From: Zantedeschia hybrid cultivar
Taxonomy: Eukaryota > Streptophyta > Magnoliopsida > Alismatales > Araceae
Length of the DNA stretch: 64,000 bases
Direction of reading: 5' to 3'
NCBI GenBank assembly: GCA_030544215.1
Contig: JARZZO010000001.1
Location: 39,149,670 to 39,213,669, forward strand
In this document: piece by piece, positions 42,063 through 52,697 of the stretch
How the letters are laid out: the number at the start of each line of letters is the position of its first letter
How positions within the stretch are numbered: position 1 is the stretch's first letter
Notes under the pieces: model-generated
The model's database searches: none
The model's input: the letters and a program-made list of their open reading frames with translations, nothing else
What the model was told of the DNA's origin: nothing
Program-made: the position numbers and the translations under genes

Positions 42063-43336
42063 TTACGAAAAGAGGTAAGGAAACTGCTCCCGCATCTCAT
42101 CCTCTCGCTCCCAGGTTGCCTCACCTCCGGAGCGATACTGCCAAATCACCTTGACCAAAGGCACAACCTTGTTCCGCAGGACCTGTTCTCTGCGATCCTC
42201 AATACGAACAGGAAATTCTGGAAAGACAGGTCCTCAGCAACCTCCAATTCTGAAAACTCTAAAACGTGGGACGGATCCTAAACATACTTCCTCAGCAAGG
42301 AAACATGGAACACATCGTGCACCCCTGCAAGACTGGGCGGCAAGGCCAGCTGATACGCGGTTTCCCCAATTCGAGAAAGAATGGGAAAAGGCCCAATATA
42401 TCGCGGACTCAGCTTGCCTCGCTTCCCGAATCTCATCACACCCTTGGAGGGTGAGACTCGGAGAAACACGTGTTCCCCAACCTCAAACTCAAGCGGTCTC
42501 CGTCGGACGTCAGCATAACTCTTCTGCCTACTCTGAGCTACGGTCAACCTCTGCCGAACTGTCCTGGCAATCTGAGCACACTGCTGCACTAACTCTGGTC
42601 CCGCTATCTGTCTTTCACCGATCTCGGACCAACACACCGGAGATCGACACGGCCGCCCATACAGAGCCTCGTAAGGCGCCATGCCGATACTGGAATGGTA
42701 ACTGTTGTTGTAGGCAAACTCCACTGTAGACAGATGTTGCTCCCAAGAACCTCCCCAGTCTAAGCAACATGCTCTGAGCATATCCTCCAAGGTCTGAATG
42801 GTCCTCCCCGACTGCCCATCGGTCTCGGGATGGTAGGCCGAACTGAAAGTCAACTGAGTGCCCAAGGCCTTATGAAAACTCTTCCAGAACCTGGAAGTAA
42901 ACCTCGGATCTCGATCTGATACGATGGACAAAGGTACCCCGTGCAGGGAGATGATCCGATCTACAAACAACTTGGCCAGCTTGCCGACTGACCAGTCCTT
43001 CCTAATCGCTAGGAAGTGTGCCGACTTGGTCAGCCGATCTACGATGACCCAGATAGCATCTCTCCTGCTAGGGGATGTAGGCAGTCCCATCACAAAGTCC
43101 ATAGTCACGTGTTCCCATTTCCACTCTGGAATCGGCAAGGGCTGCAACAAATCTCCAGGTCTCTGATGCTCGGCCTTAACCTGCTGACAAGTCATGCATC
43201 TAGCTACATACTCAGCCACATCTTTCTTCATACCAGGCCACCAGAAGTGCCTCCTCAAACAATGATACATCTTGGTTGTCCCGGGATGCACTGCATACCT
43301 CGAACGGTGCGCCTCATCAAGCACACACCCGCGCAC
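42063..43336 (-). pseudogene. int: Chromovirus integrase with C-terminal chromodomain
   Basis: Zinc-binding N-terminus: H in SRYAVHPGTTKMYH and C-x2-C in RCMTCQQ. Catalytic core: D in AIWVIVDRLTKS and D in IVSDRDPRFTS. The third catalytic position reads GQSGRTIQ where the family has E, so the essential glutamate is a glycine. The frame continues to LLRKYV, then a stop (42278) and a 1-bp deletion near 42200. Beyond it, VRIEDRREQVLRNKVVPLVK and YRSGGEATWERE form a type Tekay/CRM-like chromodomain ending at the TAA 42063-42065. In intact relatives the chromodomain directs insertion to chromatin. This copy should be inactive. Confidence 0.9.
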
Positions 43337-43360
43337 GTCCTCCTCAGTCGGGACATAAAG

Positions 43361-44149
43361 TCAACCTCTGAACCTGACAGTACCGTCATCCCATAATTCC
43401 ACCTCTGACCTCTGGAGAATCTGTGGTAACTCAGCATTTGCCCTCTGAGCCTCAATCACAGCATGATACACAGCTGGTCTCACAGTCAGGCTGACTAACA
43501 CAGCTCTATCATCTTCACGTGGAACCCTAAAGGAAGATTCTACAATCTGCTCGAATAATTTCCATTCTTGAACCATAAGGTATGACATGACCGTCTTCCG
43601 ACTCAAGGCGTCTGCCACAACATTCGCCTTGCCCGGATGATAAGAAAGGTCAAAGTCATAATCTTTAATGAATTCCATCCACCTTCGCTGTCTCAAATTC
43701 AAATCTCTCTGAGTGAACACATACTTCAGGCTCTTGTGATCAGTAAAAACCTGAAATTTCTCTCCGTACAAGTAATGCCTCCAAATCTTAAGTGCAAATA
43801 CCACGGCTGCCAATTCCAAATCATGGGTAGGATAGTTCTCTTCATGCTTCTTCAGCTGCCGAGAAGCATAAGCCACTACTCTGCCATACTGCATTAGAAC
43901 TGCGCCTAAACCTCGACGGGACACATCTGAGTAAACCACAAACCCACCTGACCCAGATGGAAGCACCAACACTGGGGCTGATGTGAGGCGAGCTTTTAAC
44001 TCCATAAAACTCTGCTCACATTCCTCGGTCCACACAAAACGAACTCCCTTTCGAGTCAACCTCGACAAGGGGGCCGCTATCGAAGAAAACCCCTGAACAA
44101 ACCGCGTGTAATAACCGGCAAGCCCCAGGAAGCTCCTGATCTCAGTCAT
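43361..44149 (-). pseudogene. pol: Chromovirus RT thumb, RNase H and integrase linker
   Basis: Same frame as the upstream gag-RT reading, separated by a stop at 44165-44167. FLGLAGYYTRFVQGFSSIA and PLSRLTRKGVRFVWTEE are the RT thumb/connection. VVYSDVSRRGLGAVLMQYG, YASRQLKKHEENYPTHDLEL and VFTDHKSLKYVF are the RNase H active-site blocks. LRQRRWMEFIKDYDFDLSYH follows, then DALSRK. The reading ends at a TGA at 43361-43363 before LYVP, which is continuous coding in relatives. Confidence 0.92.
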
Positions 44150-44164
44150 TGAAGTCGGCCTGCT

Positions 44165-46288
44165 CTAAACCAACACCGCCTCGATCTTGGCTGGATCCAC
44201 TACGATACCTTCACCTGAAATGACATGCCCAAGGAAGTGCACCTCGTTTAGCCAAAACTCACACTTGTTAAACTTGGCGTAAAGTTGGTGCTCTCTCAGG
44301 GCCAGCAACACCACCCGAAGATGAGTGGTGTGCTCTTCCTCAGAAGAAGAATATATCAAAATATCATCAACAAATACTACCACAAACTGATCCAGGTAGG
44401 TCCTGAAGACTTGGTTCATCATATCCATAAAGGCCGCCGGAGCATTGGTCAAGCCGAAAGGCATAACCAAAAACTCATAATGTCCATACCGAGTTCTAAA
44501 AGCCGTCTTACTAACATCAACATCCCGGATCCTCATCTGATAATATCCAGATCTCAGGTCAATCTTGGAAAACACCCTCGCAGACTGCAGCTGATCCATC
44601 AAATCATCGATCCTTGGAAGTGGGTACTTATTCTTTATTGTCACCTGGTTCAGCTGCCTATAATCGATGCACAATCTCAGAGAACCATCCTTCTTCCGGA
44701 CACACAGAACTGGAGCACCCCATGGAGATGTACTAGGACGGATGAAACCCTTATCCAGCAGCTCCTGCAACTGCGCCTTCAACTCAGCGAGTTCGGCTGG
44801 CGCCATCCGATACGGAGCCTTAGACAAGGGCGTCGTACCTAGTGCAAGCTCGATGGTAAACTCGACCTCTCGCTGACGAGGAAGGCCAGACAGCTCCTCA
44901 GGAAACACATCTACAAAGTCACACACTACTGGCACCTCCCAAGGACTGGGACTATCGCGGACATCAGAAACAACAACAGAGGCAAGGAAGGCCTCACAAC
45001 CACCAGCAAGCAACCTCCGATCCTTAAAGGCAGAAATGAGAATACCTCGAGAAGAGAGCCTAATACCTTGGAAATAGAAGGTCGGGATATCCGGAATCGA
45101 GAAACGCACCCGCTTCCTGTGGCAGTCCACCTCAACATAAAAGGCTTCCAACCAATCCATGCCCAGGATGATATCAAAGTCACGGATGGCAAGTACAACC
45201 AACTGGGCAGGGAGCACATGACCCTCTATGGTCAAGGGAACATTCCTCAAACAATTATAAGATAACATGAAGTCTCCAGAAGGAACCTCTACCATCAAAC
45301 CATCAGATAACTCATCAACGGGTGCAGAAAGAATATCTACGAACTGCTCAGAAATGAAAGAATGCGAAGCACCCGAATCGATCAACACATATGCAGAGTT
45401 CCCAAGGACAGAAAGTATAACTTCCACCAAGTTGGACGCGCGAGCCTCCCTCCTGGTGATAGCTAGAACTCTCCCCTGGGTCCTCGGCTTCTTCTGATCA
45501 CCTGAACCCTGACCCTGACCATGCCCCTGCGGGCACTGCATCGCCAAATGGCCCTGCTGGCCACAAGTGAAACACCTCCTCGGAAGAGTGGGACACTGAG
45601 TCCCGCCATGGGTACCACCACAGTGCTGGCAGACTGCCGGAAGCCTCTGAGCTGGCTCCTGCTGCACACTGGACACTGACAGACTCTGCTGACCCTGCCT
45701 GGGCCTGTTGCTGCCGCTGCTACCACTACTGCTGCCACCGCCTCGGAAGAACCTCCTGAATCGGGAGCCGAGTGACGACGATCCCGATCCGGACGAAGGG
45801 GCCGCTGCCGCTGCCTTACCCCTGCCACGAACTGGCCCCTGAGCAGTCAGTCCTCTCTCCCGGGCTGACTGGTTCTGCTGAGCCTCCACTGCTACTGCAC
45901 ACCTAACTGCTGATGCCAAGTCTGTACAACAGTGGGACGCCACGAAGTTCCTCAGACTGAGCCTCAGTCCGTCAACAAACCTCTCCGTACGACGCTCCTC
46001 GTCCCCAGATATGTAAGGCACGAACCGTCCCAGCGAAACAAACTTCGCCTGATACTCGAGTACCGTCATACTCCCCTGCATCAAATCCATAAACTCCCTC
46101 TCCTTGGCCCTCTGGACATGTCTAGGGAAATACTGTGCATTGAACTCTTTAACAAAAGTCTCCCATGAAATTTCCCTAAGACTCCTGTCCTCATAAGACA
46201 AACTCTTCAAGGTGGTCCACCAATCATACGCGCTATCCTTTAGCATGAAGGTAGCCAACGGAGTCCTCTCCATTGCTGCACAATCCAT
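44165..46288 (-). pseudogene. gag-pol: Chromovirus gag, protease and reverse transcriptase
   Basis: A 707-codon stretch. Gag: YDWWTTLKS, FNAQYFPRHVQRAKEREFM, MTVLEYQAKFVSLGRFVP, then a Gly/Ser/Arg-rich part and zinc knuckle CFTCGQQGHLAMQC (CCHC intact). Protease: AYVLIDSGASHSFIS. RT: KAPYRMAPAELAELKAQLQE, IRPSTSPWGAPVLCVRKKDG, LCIDYRQLNQ, FSKIDLRSGYYQ, MPFGLTNAPAAFMDMMNQVF and the catalytic block VVFVDDILIYS (FVDD in place of YVDD). The frame is unbroken through three domains, so decay is recent. Confidence 0.95.
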
Positions 46289-46318
46289 GGTATCGAAAGT
46301 CTTCTCTATCTCTCTAAG

Positions 46319-46567
46319 CTAGTGAATGGCCTCGTCAGGGTCGGGACGACCGGTGAAGTGAGGTGGCCTCAGCTTCAAGAATCTCTCAAGTGTAGCTGTG
46401 GACCCTCCCCGAGTACTGGAACCCTCACTAGGGTCTCGAGTCTGGTATCTAGCCATAGTGTCCATCATAACCTCCATAAACTGCTCTACACTCGGCCTCC
46501 CTGCCTCAGTCCCACTAGGGGCATCTCCCCGCTCTCGAATAACCGGCATCCTCTTCCTAGGAGCCAT
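46319..46567 (-). pseudogene. gag: Chromovirus gag N-terminus
   Basis: Starts MAPRKRMPVIRERGDAP and runs through LRPPHFTGRPDPDEAIH (typical PPxFxGxxDPxxAxxW gag start), then meets a TAG at 46319-46321. The gag-protease-RT reading continues in the same frame from 46318, so this is the N-terminus of one polyprotein split by a nonsense codon. Confidence 0.9.
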
Positions 46568-46710
46568 CTACTCGCCTACAATCACAAAATCGAAAAGTTC
46601 TAATTAGAGTCCTAAAACCTATACTACCGACGTGCCTGTACGGGATAATGTATTTATTTGCCGGACTCACGACATTTAACCTAGTTATTCATTTATTTGC
46701 CAGACCGTAT

Positions 46711-46722
46711 GCTCTGATACCA
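46711..46722 (-). other. Primer binding site of chromovirus (tRNA-iMet)
   Basis: TGGTATCAGAGC on the minus strand, two bases from the LTR end at 46725, a perfect match to the common plant iMet primer site. Confidence 0.95.
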
Positions 46723-47671
46723 ACTGTAACGACCCGCCACCCTATAATCGGGGATCCGATTACTAAATGGGTACCGAATCATTAATTTGGAACCAAACCA
46801 GGATCTAAGTAAGTCTGGGAAATAAATAATAAACTAAGCTAAACATTCCCATCGCATTGAATTGAAATGAAAGTGCAGGAATTAAAAATTATTACAATGC
46901 GACTCGATACAGCAAATAATTACATACTCCAACAGAAAGGAAATAATTAAACATACAGTCCAGAAATAAAACAACAACTACGTCGGGGCATACCCCGGAA
47001 TAACCGCTGACGGCGCTCAACACACGGCCGCACTCTCCTCGCTAGGTCTGCTGGGAGTCCTCACCTGAAAACCGCAGGGGTGAGTCTCAAAGACAAGACT
47101 CAGTAGGGACCCTTCGATCCCCACTGCCCACGCACACACCCACAAGTGTAAAATACAGCCGATGGTAAAGTAACAAGCACAGTGGTAAGTACAATTCCTA
47201 ATTTTCAACGTGGAATCACATGCAGTCGAAATGTATTAAACATGCATATTTCTAAACCAAACGACTAGGGAACCTACAACCGTCGTCTCGATAGAACACG
47301 CCAACCACGCAAACAACATTGGGAAAACCTCGACCCGCTGAGACCAAGCAGTAACCCCTCGGATAGCACTATAGCTACTCCGGCCCAACTGGCTCAGGTG
47401 GTTACTCGTTCCCCACCGGCGCTGTGCTCCACCCACACCAGCACAGGGTGATAAAGCGCTACAACTGTCACTCTAGGTCCACAGTAACACAAAACCCAGC
47501 ACAGTACGATCCGGTCACGTGAAAAGTCCGCGATCGCATAACACATAACGTAATACCATCGGGTCATGAAGAATCCATCTCTACCGAGTACACTAAGGCA
47601 TGCACTAACCAACTATCTAGCAGTATGAATACATTTTACTGGCATGAATTAGTGTAGTTTTGTCTTGAATC

Positions 47672-48023
47672 GCGTCGCCCAAGGCCGACGCCATTCAAGC
47701 TCCATGTTCTGGTTCATGTAAAACACTGTCTTCAGAATCAAGCCTTAAAAGGCGTCGACACCAGTGGTCGCCTTTTGAAAGGCGTCGACATCCTCAGACG
47801 CCATTTAGCACAGAAATCCAGGAATGCAGAAGACATTAATCAGGGGATTTCTGCCTTAAAAGGCGTCATGGTTACCCGACGCTATTCAAATCGCCTCGTT
47901 CACCCATGACGTCTTTTAGTCCCAGAATCCCCGAACTGGCAGACCCTCAGTGAGGCGATTCCTGCCTAAAAGGCGTCATGATGGCCCGACGCCCTTCAAA
48001 AAGGCGTCTCCCATGCATGACGT
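47672..48023. repeat. Seven modules, distal cluster, chromovirus 5' LTR
   Basis: Direct counterpart of 40671-41022, with identical half-sites and 10-nt spacers. Confidence 0.92.
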
Positions 48024-48601
48024 CTTTCAATGCCAGGAACCGGGTATGTCATGAGCCCGAGGCTCCCCTTATCAACCCCAAAAACCCCAAAATCACCCAA
48101 AAACAGAGGAGAAAGAGGGGCGAATTCAACCTTCAGGAAACCACATTCATAGAAATCCCCCATATCATCAAGAAGAGCTCCTAAACATGCTTGTTCTACC
48201 CCCCAAAACCAAAGATCCATAACATGCTCAAATGGGGAAACATGGTTTAAAACACAATACTATGGGAACCGTTACCCTACCGGTCACTTGAACTCCTCCA
48301 AGCTTCAAGCCGTCCACCCGTCTCGCCCCACGCCGCCGCCGGTACCGCCGTGGTCGTCTTTACTGCACCGTGACGTCGGCCGCCGTCCGGAGAGTAAAAC
48401 GCCGCAGTGGAAGTGGAGGTTGTAGTGGTGGGGAGCTAGGTAGGGGATGGAGTGGAGGGAGAGATGAAATGGTGGGAGGAAAAGAGAGAGAGAAGAAGGG
48501 ATCGCCTCCGAGATCGTCGGAAGGGAAGGAGGGAAAGAGAGAAGGAAGAAAGTGGGGGAAAGAAGGAGGGCTCACGGGGTTAACCAGAAATTGGCTAAAA
48601 C

Positions 48602-48889
48602 GCGTCGACATCCATGGACGTCTATCAGGTGATGAGACGGCCGCTCTGACAGGAGTCTGAAACGCGTCGTTCTACACAGACGCCGTTCAGAAAACATGTC
48701 AGGGCCGTACTCTGACAAACCCAGAGTCGCAGTCTGAAAGGCGTCGTCCCATGCGGACGCCGTTCAGACGACACGACAGGGCCGTACACTCGCGGCCCAA
48801 GGCCGGACCACATGGCACCCACGTGGCAGAACCTAAAACGTGTCTGCATCGGTGGACGCCGTTCAAAACGCGTCTCGTGGTCCTGACGC
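48602..48889. repeat. Five modules, proximal cluster, chromovirus 5' LTR
   Basis: Counterpart of 41601-41887. The module at 48840 keeps the 10-nt spacer that the 3' LTR lost. Confidence 0.92.
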
Positions 48890-48981
48890 GAATCGACACA
48901 GAACCTCAGCCCCCACTAGGGCCAGAACTACAGAGTCCGACTCCGAAAATCGGATCCGAAAGTCTCGATCCTTACAAGTAT

Positions 48982-49706
48982 GTTCCCCAAGGTGTAGTGA
49001 ATGATGTCTTCTCCTGATCTTCTTCTGCCAACTTAATGTGATTGTATCCTGAAAACCCGTCCATAAATGATAAGGTTTCATAGCCAGCAGTGTTATCAAT
49101 GAGTATATCAATATGAGGCAATGGAAAATCATCTTTAGGACACGCCCGGTTTAAATCACGGAAGTCAATGCAAATTCTGACCTTCCCATCTTTCTTCATA
49201 ACCGGGACTATGTTGGCCACCCATTGTGGATAGAGAACAACTCTAATAAATTTGGCTTTATGTAATTTGTCGACCTCTTCCTTCATTTTTAGAGCCATTT
49301 GTGGGTGGAATCGCCTTAATTTCTGCTTGACAGGGCTAGCTCCATCCTTTAATGTCAATCTGTGTTCAACTAAAGATGTGTCTAACCCCGGCATATCTTC
49401 ATAACTCGAGGCGAAAGTGTCCTTTTAGTCCTTAAGTACTTGTACCATTGCCTTCTCATCTTCTATAGAAAGATTCTTGCTGACGAGGACAACCTTAGGT
49501 TCGTCTTCAGTCCCCAAATTGATTTCTTTGGTGGGTTCTTCTACGGCAGCTGAGGGTTCATCGAATCTCTTCACTCCACTGGCATACGCCTCAGTTGTGT
49601 CCTCGTCATCTTCTTCATCTTCAATAATGGGGTCTTTTTCATGTATCAACTCATACACCCCATATCCATCATTGACTAACTCATCGTCTATACAGTCTTC
49701 TGGCAT
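48982..49706 (-). pseudogene. pol: Tat1 RT N-terminal half, upstream of the chromovirus insertion
   Basis: 49706-49425 is an acidic linker (IIEDEEDDEDTTEAY). After a stop, 49394-48982 gives the RT fingers and palm: MPGLDTSLVEHRLTLKDGAS, PVKQKLRRFHPQMALKMKEE, VPVMKKDGKVRICIDFRDLN, DFPLPHIDILIDNTAGYETL, SFMDGFSGYNHIKL and SFTTPWGTY. The coding is interrupted at the AGTAT duplication and resumes with MPFGLKNAG at 39601. The catalytic first Asp (FMDGFSGY) is present on this side and YVDD on the other. Confidence 0.92.
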
Positions 49707-49954
49707 CTGAATGTGATCTTCTAATAACTGAGGGATTAAAGAGCAAGAAAAGCATCTATTAGCTAAGTCCTAGAGGTATCTATCTGGAATTCACCTACCC
49801 TTAGACTTCCTAACCTGATTAACTTGCCTAGAACTAGACTCCCTAACTTTACTAGACCCCCTATTCTGACCTAATGAAGATGAAGCAGAATGAAAATCAT
49901 GGGATACAGATGGAAATACAGGAGAATCCTCCCGAGGGGAGGGGCAGAGTAGAT

Positions 49955-51790
49955 TTAGAAGAGAATCTTGACTGAAAGACCCGCGCAACGGGGTGTAATC
50001 GGACAAGTAAGAGGTTTCCTCGATGAGGATCTGGGAAGAATTTGTTGCCAAATTGGCGTTTTTTTTTGGGCAATAGAAGAGTTAAGCATAAAACATGAAT
50101 GAACATGAATAGAAGGAGTGTTAGATGGAGGAAGTGGCACCAAGGCCAAGGGATTAGGGGGATCATACAGCAGTATGTCCAAGATTAAATCATACATCCT
50201 CTCTGGATCAAGAGGAGGTGGTGGAATGAAGTCTCGTGGGGACAAAGTAATTATGACGAGCGGAGCCCGTGGAATATCTTCAATAATGACCCGCGACCAA
50301 GTCGGGGTCAGGAGCAAAGTGCGAAACAAGGTGTGAAGCATGAAAACATGAGAAGGATATGTCCCCCTCCAGAGCAGATCTGTGGTGTAGCCAGCTTCAT
50401 AGGGGTCATCTGGCTCCCCTTCATCAATCTCTTCTGATAACAGTATCCTCTTGTCGAAAATAGCATCGGGATCTTCGATCAGCTCATCGATCTGGGGCGG
50501 CCACTTGGGTTCTACAGGATCGAGAAACAGTCTGTTCAGCGCGATGTAGAGGTCTCTCAGATCGAACCACCTGTACCATTCACATTCAGGATCTTGGAAT
50601 CTTCTCCTCTTCATAGGCCGCAGAGCCTCCAAGGACTGGTACGTGAGTAGTTCTGAGCAATGCCTAGCCAAGTCCCTCCCATATATATCATGGAGGTCAA
50701 AACACGAAGTAATGACCACTGTGTTGTCATGGCTTATTATGGGCCCCTTCACAAAATGAGTGTATAGGGTCCATGTTAGGGGGTTCCGACCTTCCTTGGG
50801 TAGTGTAGACATTGTCTCCCAGACTTTCTGGCCGCCTTCATTCCCTGTTTGCTGAACAATGTCCTGTTTCAGTTTTCTCGGCCTATAGCCCAGGCCGCTT
50901 CCAGGTGCTCCTCGGTGATCTTTGACAGGAGTGGTCCTGCCTTGTAATTGTGTGCCCAGACCTCTTCTAGGCTGATAGCCATTCTTCATCATTATTCTCC
51001 ATCCTGGGGTGCTCATGCACTTCCCCTTTTTTATGGCATTTAACGGGTAAGGAGAAATAGTGGCAGTTTTCAAAGGATCAGCTACAGGATGGTAAACCTG
51101 TAATACCGACAGAAAAGGTTGTCGGCTAGGTAAAGAAGCAGGTTTGATATTCAAAGAATGAGCAGCAGCAAGGATCGGCATGCTCGTAACCTTAATGATT
51201 CGTCCTTTAAAGGGAAATTTGAGGCATTGGTGATTCGTAGAGGGAATCGCCTCGAGAGTTTTTATGTAAGGACGACCCAAAATGGCATTTAAAGAAGGGT
51301 CGATTTCCAGGATGTAAAATTCGACCTCTGCATGGCTTACAGGGTCTAGCTCTACTTTCAAATAAACCATTCCCAGAGGGGAACGGGTGGAGTTATCATA
51401 TGCTGTCACAGAGATGGGGCTAGGCAGCCATTTCTCCTTGGGCACACCACACAATTCTAGGGTCTTCGGAGGTAAAACATTGATTGAAGCCCCTGTGTCA
51501 ACTAGGCATGCATCCACGGCCTTCTTGTAGATGTTGACCGTGATGCTCAGAGCCATGCTTCTGGCTGCTGGCGGTGCTAGTTCCGATGTATGAAATGTAA
51601 TGGAGGGCTGATCCCCCTGAGGAACTAACAATGCTGCAATCTTTTCCACCGGCACATCCTCGTTGACCATCACCTTCTGCAAATATTCTATCAAAGCTTC
51701 TTGGTGACTTTTCGATCTTTTGATCAGTTCAAGCACGGAGATCCGTGCCGGCGTTCGGTCCAGATGTTTCAACAAATCATATTGAGTGCC
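49955..51790 (-). pseudogene. pro: Tat1 protease with G-patch domain and linker
   Basis: The reading begins with YDLLKHLDRTPARISVLELI, a conserved Tat segment. The aspartic protease follows (AVDACLVDTGASINVLPPKT, catalytic DTGA) with ILGRPYIKTLEAIPSTNHQC (conserved ILGRPW/Y block). About 85 residues later WRIMMKNGYQPRRGLGTQLQ is a G-patch (GYxxGxGLG type) continuing to GSGLGYRP. The rest is a long linker with EWYRWFDLRDLYIALNRLF and many Pro. The upstream proline-rich frame overlaps with a frame change near 51.8 kb. G-patches after the protease are known in several retroelement groups and usually bind RNA or nucleic acid. Confidence 0.85.
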
Positions 51791-52533
51791 TGGTGCACTC
51801 TCTTCATTGTGTGCTTCCTCAGCTGTAATGGGCCGTCTCTAACTGTTGACTGAGGAAAAACTTTGTTGAAAATCCTCCCACTCCGGAGCGCATGTTCTTC
51901 AACTGTGGAAGGTCCGGGTGATACTTTGAGTACCGCAGGGTTAGACGGTGCGGATGGGGTGGAGTGTTGGTATGTAGGTGATGGCATGGGGTTAGGTGGT
52001 GGTGGCGTGGTGCGGATTAAAGGTCTAGACGGTTGGATGGTGGATGGGTAAGTGGTTGGTGTGGCGGGCGAAGTAGGGAATGCTACGCGTAGTAGCGGTC
52101 TGGATGGTTGGACTGTATCTAGGTAAGCGGTAGTAGTAGCGGGTGAAGTAGGGAATGGTATGCGTAGTAGTGGTCTGGATGGTAGGAGGGGGACGTAATT
52201 GGTTTGCGGTAGGTTATATGGTAGAGGCGTAGTAGTGTGGGGTGTAATGGGCTTGAGGAAAGCGGGTGGTGGTAATGGGTTAGTGGGTGCGGGTGAGTGA
52301 TACGCGGGTGTCGGTATAGGGGTGATGGTGATGGGCTGTGGTCTGGGTATGTGGATGGTACGGCGTGGTGGTTGTTCTGCGGTACTCGGAATGTGACCCG
52401 TTGAATAAATAGAGGAAGAGTCATCTATTCTCCACTGTTGCCCACGGTCAGCCTCAGACCGGCTGTTTGTTAGAATAGGGGCGACTTGGTTTTGGTTTTG
52501 GTGCTCCGGGAGCGGGTTCTGCACTATGCCCAT
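51769..52533 (-). pseudogene. Tat1 proline-rich linker between gag and protease
   Basis: A 254-codon frame rich in Pro, Thr and Ser with an imperfect tandem repeat of about 26 residues: SRPLLRIPFPTSPATTTAY, SRPLLRVAFPTSPATPTTY, SRPLIRTTPPPPNP. It ends with STVEEHALRSGRIFNKVFPQ, close to the LRSGR word that also opens gag. No domain is recognised. It is probably a spacer of the polyprotein, out of frame with the protease in this copy. Confidence 0.6.
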
Positions 52534-52697
52534 GTTCGGTGGTGGTGCTGCTTGTGCTGGTGCTGCTGCTGTTGTGGTCTTCTTGCCTTCAAGGCTGATA
52601 TATATTTTTTCATTTCTTCCCAGTCTATGCCGCCCTGCTCATTGAGATGATGAATGTAATCTCTAAATTAGAAGCAGGTGTTAATAGTATGCCCAGG

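Larger units (their letters stand above)
39618..48976 (-). mobile_element. Tekay/Del-type chromovirus nested in Tat1
   Basis: A 9359-bp element with LTRs 39618-41974 and 46725-48976 and target duplication AGTAT (39613-39617, 48977-48981), inserted in the RT of Tat1. The order gag-PR-RT-RNase H-INT-chromodomain in one minus-strand frame, the tRNA-iMet primer site and the long LTRs fit the Tekay (Del) clade. Defects are four in-frame stops and a frameshift in the chromodomain. By eye the LTRs differ at about 35 aligned sites (about 1.6%) plus one 104-105 bp gap, so it is younger than Tat1, as nesting requires. Confidence 0.93.
46725..48976 (-). repeat. 5' LTR of chromovirus
   Basis: 2252 bp. 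It aligns with the 3' LTR throughout, but lacks the segment corresponding to about 40305-40410 (deletion at about 47410, between short C-rich words). It carries 12 modules at 47672-48023 and 48602-48889. Confidence 0.95.

Noticed and set aside
44285..44842. A 185-codon plus-strand frame
   Set aside because: It is the shadow of the chromovirus RT on the opposite strand.
42063..46567. Endogenous pararetrovirus (caulimovirid)
   Set aside because: Integrase, chromodomain and LTRs with target duplications are present and there is no movement protein, so it is a Ty3/gypsy retrotransposon.
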